Assembly (NCBI GenBank): GCA_017307275.1
Contig: JAFKFK010000010.1
Coordinates: 1-64,000 of the forward strand
Reading direction: 5' to 3'
DNA: 64,000 bases
DNA from: Alphaproteobacteria bacterium
GTDB taxonomy: Bacteria > Pseudomonadota > Alphaproteobacteria > Reyranellales > Reyranellaceae
Each line of letters starts with the position of its first letter. The stretch's first letter is position 1. Below the pieces are notes generated by a model. It ran no database searches, was not told the origin of the DNA, and worked only from the letters and a program-made list of their open reading frames with translations. The translations under genes were made by a program, and so were the position numbers. Positions 57,347-64,000 of this stretch are shown here, one piece after another.

Positions 57347-58231
57347 TTGCCGATCGAGACACGTCCCTTTCATCGCCATATCGGCGCGACGATGACCGGC
57401 ATCGACGTGCGCCGGCTACAGACGGCCGACGAAGTCGCTGCCGTCGAAGCCGGCATGGACAAGCACGCCGTGCTCGTACTGCCCGGCCAGGATATCGACG
57501 ACCAGCAGCAGCTCGCCTTCACGCGCAATTTCGGCCCCTTGCAGGAGGGCGCGAACACCACGCTGACAGCGACCACCATGCGCCTGGGTGCCGCCTTCGC
57601 CGACGTCTCCAACCTCGACAAGGACAACCGGCGCCTGGAGCGCGACGACCGTCGCCGCATGGCGGCGCTGGGCAATCGGCTGTGGCACTCCGATGCCACG
57701 TTCCGGATCGTTCCGGCGCGCTACTCGCTGCTGAGCGGACGCATCACCACGACCAACGGCGGCAACACCGAGTTCGCCGACATGCGCGCGGCCTACGATG
57801 CGCTCGATCAGGCGACCAAGGACGAGATCGAGGATCTCGTCTGCGAGCATTCGCTGATCTACTCGCGCGGCCAGCTCGGCTTCGCCGACTTTACAGATGC
57901 GGAGCGCCACAGCATGCGCCCGGTGCTGCACCGCCTCGTGCGCACGCATCCCGTCACCGGGCGGAAGTCGTTGCTGCTGTCGGCGCATATCGGCGCCATC
58001 GTCGGCTGGCCGCGGCCCGAAGCCATGGCCTTCATCCGCGACCTGATGGAACACGCGACCCAACCCGAATTCGTCTACGCCCATCGCTGGACGCGGCACG
58101 ACCTCGTGATCTGGGACAATCGCACGACCATGCACCGCGTGCGCCGCTTCGACGATCTCAATATCGTGCGCGACATGCGCCGCACCACGACCATGAGCGA
58201 AGGCCCGACGGTGGCGCAGCAGGCGGCGTAG
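57347..58231 (+). CDS. TauD/TfdA-family Fe(II)/2-oxoglutarate dioxygenase
   Basis: A 294-residue dioxygenase. The iron facial triad is WHSDATFRIVPARYS (HxD) and the distal His in NRTTMHRVRRFDDL, whose following Arg binds 2-oxoglutarate. The N-terminal FHRHIGATMTGIDV is typical of TfdA. Substrate unknown: sulfonate, phenoxyacetate or similar. The start is TTG at 57347, with GGGAGG at good spacing and no ATG in frame nearby. Confidence 0.88.
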   Translation: MPIETRPFHRHIGATMTGIDVRRLQTADEVAAVEAGMDKHAVLVLPGQDIDDQQQLAFTRNFGPLQEGANTTLTATTMRLGAAFADVSNLDKDNRRLERDDRRRMAALGNRLWHSDATFRIVPARYSLLSGRITTTNGGNTEFADMRAAYDALDQATKDEIEDLVCEHSLIYSRGQLGFADFTDAERHSMRPVLHRLVRTHPVTGRKSLLLSAHIGAIVGWPRPEAMAFIRDLMEHATQPEFVYAHRWTRHDLVIWDNRTTMHRVRRFDDLNIVRDMRRTTTMSEGPTVAQQAA

Positions 58232-58237
58232 CGACCG

Positions 58238-59815
58238 TCAGCCGGACAGTCGGTCGAGGTAGGCGACGAGGCCGGCATCCCGGTACGATTTGCCGCGCCA
58301 GCCAATGTACCCGTCGGGCCGGATCATGAACACTGTCGCCGCAGAACCGTAGGTGTGTGCGAACGCGTCGGCGGCATCGTGGTAGAGGGCGATGCCCGCC
58401 TGCTCGTCCACACCTTCCTCCCGAACGATACCGACGATCCTGACAGGAATGCGGGATTCGCTGGAAAGCTTGCGCGCAAACGTCGCAAAGTCCGGCGCTG
58501 AGTCACGGTCGAGGCGAACGCAAAGAACGTGCTCCGTGCCGCGCAGGATATCGAACAGGCGGATGGGGAACCCAACGCCCCGACGCCTCAACCCGGCAAT
58601 ATCGGGCGCACGATCGCCGGCGGCCGGGCCAGCGTCGACGAGGCCGGTGTCATCCCAAACCCAGGCGGTACCGTTGTAGGATATGCGGACCTGCGTATCG
58701 GCCAGCCGGTCCGGCTTCTGCTCGCGACCATAGCTCTCGCTCGCCGCACGCGTGCGGGCAACGACATCGGCTCCGACAGGACGGCGTTCGGCCTCGTAGC
58801 TGTCGAGCAGCTTTTCCGATGCCGCGCCGCCCAGCACCAACGCGAGCTTCCAGGCAAGATTGTAAGCGTCTTGAATACCGGTGTTCATGCCCTGCCCGCC
58901 GGTCGGCGGATGGATGTGCGCCGCATCGCCTACCAGGAAAACGCGGCCGCGGCGATACTGGGCGGCAAGCCGCATGCTGATGCGAAACATCGACGACCAT
59001 CGCAGGTCCGACAGCTGAGGCCTGCCGGGGACCAAATTGTCAGCGATGGCCTGGATGTCTTCGAGTGCAGGACCGCGCGTTTCCGACTGGATGCCGTGAT
59101 CGGAACCGCCACTTTGCGCTAGCTCGGAGGGGGCGATCATCGACACCCGATAACGGCCGGGCTCTGGCAGGGGAATGGCAATGAACATGTCGGGCGCTGC
59201 GTCCTCGACGAGTCGCAGCGCGCGCAGTGCCATGCCACGCGGCAGGCCCCACGCGACGTGTACATCGCCCAGCATGAACGTCATCGGCATGGCTTCACCT
59301 TCGAAGGCGATGCCGAGTGCATGACGCACCGTGCTGTGCGCGCCATCGCAGCCGATCACGTATCGAAAGGTCGCGTCCTCTGTGCCGCCGTCGACGCGCT
59401 CGAGCGTCGCCGAGATGCCGCTGTCGTCTTGCTGCAGGGAGTGCAGGCCGGTGCCGCGCTCGACGGCAACGCCGTAGCGGCCAAGATGGCGAGCTAGCAG
59501 ACGTTCGGTCTCATATTGCGGCAAGCCGAGCTGCGAATAAGGCAGGTCTGACAGATCCTGATGAGCGTCCTTCGGCGGCTGGCCATGAATGATCGACCGC
59601 AGGCCATCGATCCAGAGTCCGGCATCGATCATTTCCCGGGCAATGCCCATGTCGTCCCATACTTCGAGCGTCCGCGGCGTGATGCCGATGGCGCGACAAT
59701 AGGGCGAGGGCTTTTCGAGGCGGTCGACGATACGGCACCGCACGCCATGGCGCGCGAACTCGGCCGCCATCGTCAAACCAACAGGACCTGCACCGACAAC
59801 CAGCACATCGACCAT
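58238..59815 (-). CDS. FAD-dependent aromatic hydroxylase, PheA/TfdB/MhpA group
   Basis: A 525-residue flavoprotein monooxygenase. The FAD dinucleotide motif DVLVVGAGPVGLTMAAEFA is at the N-terminus, the DG motif is GCDGAHSTVRHALG, and the GD motif is FLVGDAAHIHPPTGGQGMN. A C-terminal thioredoxin-like domain (about 400-525) is typical of this group, which hydroxylates phenolic rings with NAD(P)H. The ATG at 59815 was chosen because the open frame further upstream is antisense to the GST gene. It is 11 bases after the GST gene. Confidence 0.9.
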   Translation of the reverse strand: MVDVLVVGAGPVGLTMAAEFARHGVRCRIVDRLEKPSPYCRAIGITPRTLEVWDDMGIAREMIDAGLWIDGLRSIIHGQPPKDAHQDLSDLPYSQLGLPQYETERLLARHLGRYGVAVERGTGLHSLQQDDSGISATLERVDGGTEDATFRYVIGCDGAHSTVRHALGIAFEGEAMPMTFMLGDVHVAWGLPRGMALRALRLVEDAAPDMFIAIPLPEPGRYRVSMIAPSELAQSGGSDHGIQSETRGPALEDIQAIADNLVPGRPQLSDLRWSSMFRISMRLAAQYRRGRVFLVGDAAHIHPPTGGQGMNTGIQDAYNLAWKLALVLGGAASEKLLDSYEAERRPVGADVVARTRAASESYGREQKPDRLADTQVRISYNGTAWVWDDTGLVDAGPAAGDRAPDIAGLRRRGVGFPIRLFDILRGTEHVLCVRLDRDSAPDFATFARKLSSESRIPVRIVGIVREEGVDEQAGIALYHDAADAFAHTYGSAATVFMIRPDGYIGWRGKSYRDAGLVAYLDRLSG

Positions 59816-59826
59816 GCACCAACCTC

Positions 59827-60468
59827 CTACCGTCCGGCGATCTCGGCATCTTTCTTCGGGATGAGATCGTAAGGCAGCGCAAAGCCCGGCATCGCCATCA
59901 GACGGTCGCGCCAGGCGGCGAGTTTCGGGCGCGAGTCGAGCGACAGGCCGCCTTCCGCCGCGAACACCATGCGGCCCCAGCAGCCGATATCGGCGATCGA
60001 GCAGGCATCGCCCACCAGCCACTCGCGACCGGCGAGCGACTTGTCGGCAAAGTCGAGCGCGGCTTCGGCTTGGGGTCGGAAGAAGTTCACGATCTCCGGT
60101 GAGACATCCGGGCGGAAGCGGGCGAAGTGGCGGACGCGCGCCACGTTGGTGATCGCGTCGTTCTCCCAGGACAGCCACTCGCGCGCCTGCCAGCGGTGCT
60201 GTTCCGTCTTCGGCTCGAAATGGCCTGTTGCACGCGCGAGATAGTCGAGGATCACGTTCGACATCACGATCGTCAGGCCTCGGTGGCGCAGCACCGGCAC
60301 CTGGCCGTAGCGATTGATCGCGAGATGCTCCGCCTCCTTCTGCACGCCGTTCTTCAGGTTGACGGTGCGGAACGAGAACGGCAGCCCGGACAACGCCAGG
60401 AAAAGCATCGGCTTGTAGCTCGAGCTGGACGTGAAACTGCCGTGCAGAACGAGACGGTCGTCGCTCAT
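59827..60468 (-). CDS. Glutathione S-transferase family protein
   Basis: A 213-residue GST. The N-terminal thioredoxin fold has the Ser-rich active-site region LHGSFTSSSSYKPMLFL and the cis-Pro segment INRYGQVPVLRH, and the C-terminal helical domain has WLVGDACSIADIGCWGRM. The exact class cannot be assigned. As it precedes a ring hydroxylase, it could act in maleylpyruvate-type isomerisation or in detoxification. It diverges from the aldo-keto reductase gene across 65 bases. Confidence 0.88.
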   Translation of the reverse strand: MSDDRLVLHGSFTSSSSYKPMLFLALSGLPFSFRTVNLKNGVQKEAEHLAINRYGQVPVLRHRGLTIVMSNVILDYLARATGHFEPKTEQHRWQAREWLSWENDAITNVARVRHFARFRPDVSPEIVNFFRPQAEAALDFADKSLAGREWLVGDACSIADIGCWGRMVFAAEGGLSLDSRPKLAAWRDRLMAMPGFALPYDLIPKKDAEIAGR

Positions 60469-60533
60469 GGGGGCTCCTATGGCCTTGCCGGGATGCCTTT
60501 CGTACTCTGTCGCGTCTCCCGGAGGAAACGAAC

Positions 60534-61562
60534 ATGACAGCGCTCAAGCGCCGCAAGGTCGGACGGACAAACCTGGAAGTGACAGAACTTGGCCTCGGCG
60601 GCGCGCCCATGGGCGGCTTCCGGGCGACCATATCCGACGCAGAAGCGGTGACGCTCACCGACACGGGCTACGACGCCGGCATTCGCTACTTCGACACTTC
60701 GCCCTTCTACGGCTATGGCCGCAGCGAGTTGCGCATGGGCGCCGCTCTGCGCGAGAAGCCGCGGGAGAGCTATGTGCTTTCGACCAAGATCGGCCGCATC
60801 CTGCATGTGCGCAAACCGGGCGAGGCATTGCCCAAGGAATTCCGCGAGAACGGCTTGCCGGGCTTCGTGCCGCAGTTCGACTACACCTACGATGGCGTCA
60901 TGCGCTCGCTGGAACATTCGCATCTGCGGCTCGGCATCGACCGCATCGATATCGCGCTGATCCACGACGTCGACTTCTGGACCATCAAGGATCGCGCCAT
61001 TCTCGACGAGCGCTTCAAGACGGTGATGGACTCGGGCTTCCGTGCCCTCGACGAACTGCGCAAGGCCGGAATCATCTCGGCCATCGGCGTCGGCATCAAC
61101 GAGGCCGACACCAGCACGCGGTTCATCAAGGCCGGTGACTTCGACTGCATGCTGCTCGCGGGTCGCTACACGCTGCTCGAACAGGGCGCACTCGATGAGT
61201 TCCTGCCGGAATGCCAGAAGCGCGGCGTCTCCGTGATCCTGGGCGGGCCGTACAATTCCGGCATCCTCACCGGAAACGTGAAAGCAGGCGCCACGCACGA
61301 CTATGTGGCAGCACCGGCACATCTGATCGAGAAGGCACAGAAGATCGAGGCGGTGTGCCAGCGCCACAAGGTCCCGCTCGGCGCCGCGGCGATGCAGTTC
61401 CCGCTGTTCCATCCCGCCTTTTGTTCGGTGATCCCCGGAGCGCTCAGCGTCGAGGAGGTACAGCAGAACGTGGCGCACATGAGCGTGAAGATCCCAGTCG
61501 AGCTGTGGTCGGAGCTGAAACGCGAGAAGCTGCTCGACCCCGCCGCCCCTACGCCGAACTGA
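60534..61562 (+). CDS. Aldo/keto reductase (sugar or aldehyde dehydrogenase type)
   Basis: A 342-residue AKR-fold oxidoreductase. ELGLGGAPMGGFRATIS is the N-terminal barrel start. The catalytic Asp and Tyr lie in IRYFDTSPFYGYGRSELRMG, the Lys in VLSTKIGRIL, and the His in IALIHDVDFW. The pattern resembles D-threo-aldose / L-fucose 1-dehydrogenases and pyridoxal dehydrogenase. It ends 10 bases before an amidohydrolase, so a sugar-lactone pathway (dehydrogenase then lactonase) is plausible. Confidence 0.88.
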   Translation: MTALKRRKVGRTNLEVTELGLGGAPMGGFRATISDAEAVTLTDTGYDAGIRYFDTSPFYGYGRSELRMGAALREKPRESYVLSTKIGRILHVRKPGEALPKEFRENGLPGFVPQFDYTYDGVMRSLEHSHLRLGIDRIDIALIHDVDFWTIKDRAILDERFKTVMDSGFRALDELRKAGIISAIGVGINEADTSTRFIKAGDFDCMLLAGRYTLLEQGALDEFLPECQKRGVSVILGGPYNSGILTGNVKAGATHDYVAAPAHLIEKAQKIEAVCQRHKVPLGAAAMQFPLFHPAFCSVIPGALSVEEVQQNVAHMSVKIPVELWSELKREKLLDPAAPTPN

Positions 61563-61572
61563 GAGAGCCGCC

Positions 61573-62400
61573 ATGAAGATCGTCGACGCGCAGGTCCATA
61601 TCTGGTCGCAGACCGTTACGCCACCAAGCGGCCTGCATCGCAAGGTCTCCAAGTTCACCGCGGAGGAATGCCTCAAGGAAATGGACGAGGCCGGCGTCGA
61701 TGCCGCGCTGATCCATCCGCCCTACAGCTGGGATCCCGACTCCGGCGCCGTGGCCCTCGCCGCAGCCAAGAAATACCCCGACCGCTTCGCCGTGATGGGA
61801 CAGTTCGCGCCCGACAAGCCCGAGAACCGCAAGCTGATCCCGGGCTGGCGCAACCAACCCGGCATGATGGGCCTGCGTTGGGCGCTGCTGTCGGACCAGG
61901 AGCAGAAGAAACTTCACGATGGCTCGCTCGACTGGGTCTGGCCAGCCGCCGAAAAGGAAGGTCTGCCCGTCGCCATGCTGGGCGGCCTGTTCCTCGACAC
62001 GTTCCGCGACATCGCCGAACGCCATCCGAACCTCAAGCTGATCCTCGATCATTGCGGGCTCAACCGGCACGGCCAGGACGAGGCGGCATTCATCCATCTC
62101 GACAAGCTGGTCGCGCTGGCCAAGCTGCCCAATGTCGCGATCAAGGCGACAGGGGCGCCGCACTATTCGACCCAGGGCTATCCCTTCCGCAACATTCAGG
62201 ACGGGCTGCACCGCATCTTCGACGCTTTCGGTCCGAAGCGTTTCTTCTGGGGTACCGACATCACCCGCATGCCATGCAGCTACCGCCAGTGCGTAACGTT
62301 CTTCACCGAAGAGCTGCCCTGGCTCAAAGGCCGGGACCTCGAAGACGTGATGGGCCGCGGCCTCTGCGACTGGATCGGCTGGAAGCTGAAATTCGACTAG
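61573..62400 (+). CDS. Amidohydrolase-2 family hydrolase/lactonase
   Basis: A 275-residue TIM-barrel metal-dependent hydrolase. The metal motif is IVDAQVHIWSQ at the N-terminus; later conserved segments are LILDHCGLNRHG and RFFWGTDITRMPCSY, the Asp of which is typically catalytic. Members include lactonases such as L-fuconolactone hydrolase and ring-cleavage decarboxylases. With the adjacent aldo/keto reductase it could hydrolyse a sugar lactone. It ends four bases before the convergent TetR gene. Confidence 0.88.
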   Translation: MKIVDAQVHIWSQTVTPPSGLHRKVSKFTAEECLKEMDEAGVDAALIHPPYSWDPDSGAVALAAAKKYPDRFAVMGQFAPDKPENRKLIPGWRNQPGMMGLRWALLSDQEQKKLHDGSLDWVWPAAEKEGLPVAMLGGLFLDTFRDIAERHPNLKLILDHCGLNRHGQDEAAFIHLDKLVALAKLPNVAIKATGAPHYSTQGYPFRNIQDGLHRIFDAFGPKRFFWGTDITRMPCSYRQCVTFFTEELPWLKGRDLEDVMGRGLCDWIGWKLKFD

Positions 62401-62404
62401 GTGT

Positions 62405-63085
62405 TTAGCGCCGGCCCGTGCCGAGTCGGACCGGGCGCGACTCGCGCCGCTCACCCGATTTCAGGTTGGCAAGCGCCGTAGCGCGCTCGAACGACAAGCC
62501 GAGGCCCTGCAGGATGGTCGCGACAACGAAGCGATCGTAAGCCGCCGGCATGGGGCGGAGCGCGATTTGGCGCATCGCCAGGATGATGTACCCGTGGACG
62601 AGATCGACCGCGGCCTGCTCGCTGAAGATCCTGAACTCCTTTTGCCGCACGCCCATTCTCACGTCGGCAAGGACGAATTCACCAATCGTCTCCAGCATGC
62701 CCGGCGAGGCGATCGTAAGCTCAAGTACGAGCAACGCCGTGGAAGGCGTCTCGCGGGCGATGGAAAGATATCGCCGACAGCCATCGACCAGTCTTTCCGA
62801 CCCACTTGCGAGCGTCCGGCGGCTTTCCGCCGCTGAATCCATCATCTCTGCCGAGAACCAGATCGCGACCGCCTCGACGATGTCTGCCCTGTCGCGGAAG
62901 TGATTGTAGAAGGTGCCCGTCGTCACCTCCGCGCGATCCGCAATTTCCTGCACGGCGAACTGGGCCAGCCCCCGCTCGGCCATCACCCCGATCGCGGCGG
63001 AGATTATCTGGCGGCGCGTGCGCTCCCGCTTGGGCAGACGAGGCGCAGGCTTGTTCGGCTGCATTTGACGATCTGGCTGCTTCAT
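62405..63085 (-). CDS. TetR-family transcriptional regulator
   Basis: A 226-residue regulator. The helix-turn-helix is FAVQEIADRAEVTTGTFYNH, near residue 50, followed by the ligand-binding helices. An Arg/Lys-rich N-terminus precedes it. It is divergent from the sulfatase gene and convergent with the aldo-keto reductase/amidohydrolase pair, so either could be its target. ATG at 63085 was chosen; ATG 63064 would drop seven residues. Confidence 0.9.
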   Translation of the reverse strand: MKQPDRQMQPNKPAPRLPKRERTRRQIISAAIGVMAERGLAQFAVQEIADRAEVTTGTFYNHFRDRADIVEAVAIWFSAEMMDSAAESRRTLASGSERLVDGCRRYLSIARETPSTALLVLELTIASPGMLETIGEFVLADVRMGVRQKEFRIFSEQAAVDLVHGYIILAMRQIALRPMPAAYDRFVVATILQGLGLSFERATALANLKSGERRESRPVRLGTGRR

Positions 63086-63195
63086 CACAAAGACCGGACT
63101 GCAATTTGTTTGCACTTGTCGTCCATTTTTAGACGATCCATATAAATTCCTGTCGCCTGAGGGGATGACAGGCATTACCGACGAGACCCCGACCG
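63086..63195. promoter_or_regulatory. Divergent promoter region, TetR gene / sulfatase gene
   Basis: A 110-base gap, AT-richer than its surroundings. On the plus strand TATAAAT at 63141-63147 resembles a -10 box, though no well spaced -35 was found. TCGTC/GACGA (63119-63123 and 63132-63136) and CCTGTC/GACAGG (63149-63154 and 63167-63172) are short inverted repeats that could be TetR operators. These are guesses from sequence shape only. Confidence 0.4.
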
Positions 63196-64000
63196 ATGTA
63201 CCGCACCATGACCACAAGAACCACCCGGCGTTCCTTCCTCAAAGCCTCTGCAGGGGGCGCCACGGCTTCCCTGCTGGCCGCGGGGCATGTCAACCTTGCT
63301 CAGGCACAGACTGGCGGCCCCGCAGTCATGCAATCGCGCGGCCCACACAATATTCTCTTCGTGTTTACGGATCAGGAGCGCTTTCAGAATCGCTGGCCCG
63401 AAGGCTTGTCGCTGCCTGGGCACGAGCGGATGGAACGCACGGGCGTGACATTCACGAACCACCAATGCCCGGCCACAATGTGCACGTCATCCCGTTCGGT
63501 CATCGTGACGGGCCAACAGACGGTGAACAACGGCATGTACGAGAATCTCGACGTGCCCTGGATGCGGGATCTACCGACGGGCGACCCGACGATCGGCCAT
63601 ATGCTGCGGAAGGCCGGCTACTACACCGCCTACAAGGGCAAGTGGCACCTCAGCCGTGAATTCGACACGACCTCCATCGACAAGTTCATGACTCCGGAGA
63701 TGGAGAAGTACGGATTTGCCGACAACTTCTCACCGGGCGACCTCATCGGCCACACCTTGGGCGGCTACAGCTTCGACCACATCACAGCCGGCAGTGCGAT
63801 CAACTGGCTGCGGACAAAGGGCCGCCCGCTCAGCGACGACGGCAAGCCCTGGTGCATGTATGTGAGCTTCGTCAATCCGCACGATGTGATGTATTTCAAC
63901 ACGGACGCGCCGGGGGAGCGCATACAGGACACCGGAAAGCTGCGCCTGCAAGCGGCTCGCGCGCCGGAACATGCCCTCTACAAGTCGACATGGGACGTTC
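63196..64000 (+). CDS. Tat-exported sulfatase, C-terminus off the window
   Basis: The first 268 residues of an alkaline-phosphatase-superfamily sulfatase. The N-terminal TTRRSFLKASAGGATASLLA is a twin-arginine signal peptide. NILFVFTDQER starts the catalytic domain, and the formylglycine motif is CTSSR in PATMCTSSRSVIVTG, the Cys being the residue oxidised by the maturation enzyme. GYYTAYKGKWHLS supplies the next conserved Lys and His. Start ATG at 63196 or 63208. It cleaves a sulfate ester of unknown identity in the periplasm; no maturation enzyme gene is seen here. Confidence 0.9.
   Translation, partial: MYRTMTTRTTRRSFLKASAGGATASLLAAGHVNLAQAQTGGPAVMQSRGPHNILFVFTDQERFQNRWPEGLSLPGHERMERTGVTFTNHQCPATMCTSSRSVIVTGQQTVNNGMYENLDVPWMRDLPTGDPTIGHMLRKAGYYTAYKGKWHLSREFDTTSIDKFMTPEMEKYGFADNFSPGDLIGHTLGGYSFDHITAGSAINWLRTKGRPLSDDGKPWCMYVSFVNPHDVMYFNTDAPGERIQDTGKLRLQAARAPEHALYKSTWDV

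Noticed and set aside
53208..57362. Very long open frame (over 1300 codons) on the minus strand
   Set aside because: It lies antisense to gpt, the alcohol dehydrogenase, Bug and aldolase genes, all with clear family motifs. Its His/Ala/Arg-rich translation is the usual product of codon-biased GC-rich DNA.

Overview
This 64 kb window is GC-rich chromosomal DNA (one 60-base line counted by hand at 22201 gives about 63% GC) from a bacterium that is almost certainly an alphaproteobacterium. The evidence is the block argS - SPOR protein - nagZ - scpA - scpB - tatA - tatB - tatC - serS - surE - pcm - LysM/M23 lipoprotein, a gene order I know from Rhizobiales and Rhodospirillales. DUF1491 and a btaA/btaB betaine-lipid pair fit the same class. 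The Bug-type solute receptor and the many acyl-CoA and aromatic catabolic enzymes suggest a soil or freshwater heterotroph. A Reyranella-like lineage is a guess. I saw no rRNA, tRNA, CRISPR array, transposase, integrase or phage gene.

Layout. (1) 1-1.7 kb, minus strand: the end of a TonB-energising cluster (partial exbB, DUF3325) preceded by two very short ORFs linked by overlapping stop/start codons, then a DUF2846 lipoprotein. (2) 1.7-13.7 kb: housekeeping genes (xseA, purD, queA-tgt, pncA) mixed with an RraA-family protein, an MBL-fold hydrolase, an OmpA-family protein, a thiolase, and a selenium-binding protein paired with a NicO-like membrane protein. (3) 13.9-21.6 kb: btaA-btaB, two DNA alkylation repair genes (ogt-alkA), a GT4 glycosyltransferase, an exporter-type ABC half-transporter and malonyl-CoA decarboxylase. 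(4) 22.6-24.3 kb: one AT-richer gene (two sampled lines about 45-47% GC) coding for a nucleotidyltransferase-domain protein of unknown role, wedged between catabolic genes. This is the best candidate for an undescribed system. (5) 24.3-33.2 kb: acyl-CoA metabolism (two enoyl-CoA hydratases, an SDR, an SCP-x-like thiolase, an acyl-CoA synthetase) with a flavodoxin, a class III nucleotide cyclase and a GlcD-type FAD oxidase. (6) 33.3-38.9 kb: tandem RidA proteins, prfC, a Uup-like ABC-F protein, an unrecognised 316-residue protein and DUF1491. (7) 39-52.6 kb: the conserved envelope, division and translation block, then dgt, uspA and terC. (8) 52.7-64 kb: gpt and a catabolic stretch (alcohol dehydrogenase, Bug receptor, aldolase/SDR fusion, TfdA dioxygenase, FAD hydroxylase, GST, aldo-keto reductase, amidohydrolase, TetR regulator) ending in a Tat-exported sulfatase cut by the window edge.

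How the genes work together. Many genes are tightly packed with ATGA, GTGA or TTGA overlaps, and convergent pairs abut or overlap with little room for terminators. The Tat translocase encoded at 42.6-44.2 kb would export the twin-arginine sulfatase at 63.2 kb. queA and tgt make tRNA queuosine. ScpA and ScpB act with SMC, and this ScpB carries a remarkable acidic N-terminal extension. The acyl-CoA genes can activate, hydrate, dehydrogenate and thiolyse acyl chains. Several small hairpins lie at start codons or between genes and may affect expression. Functions are read from motifs and family knowledge only; no database search was run.
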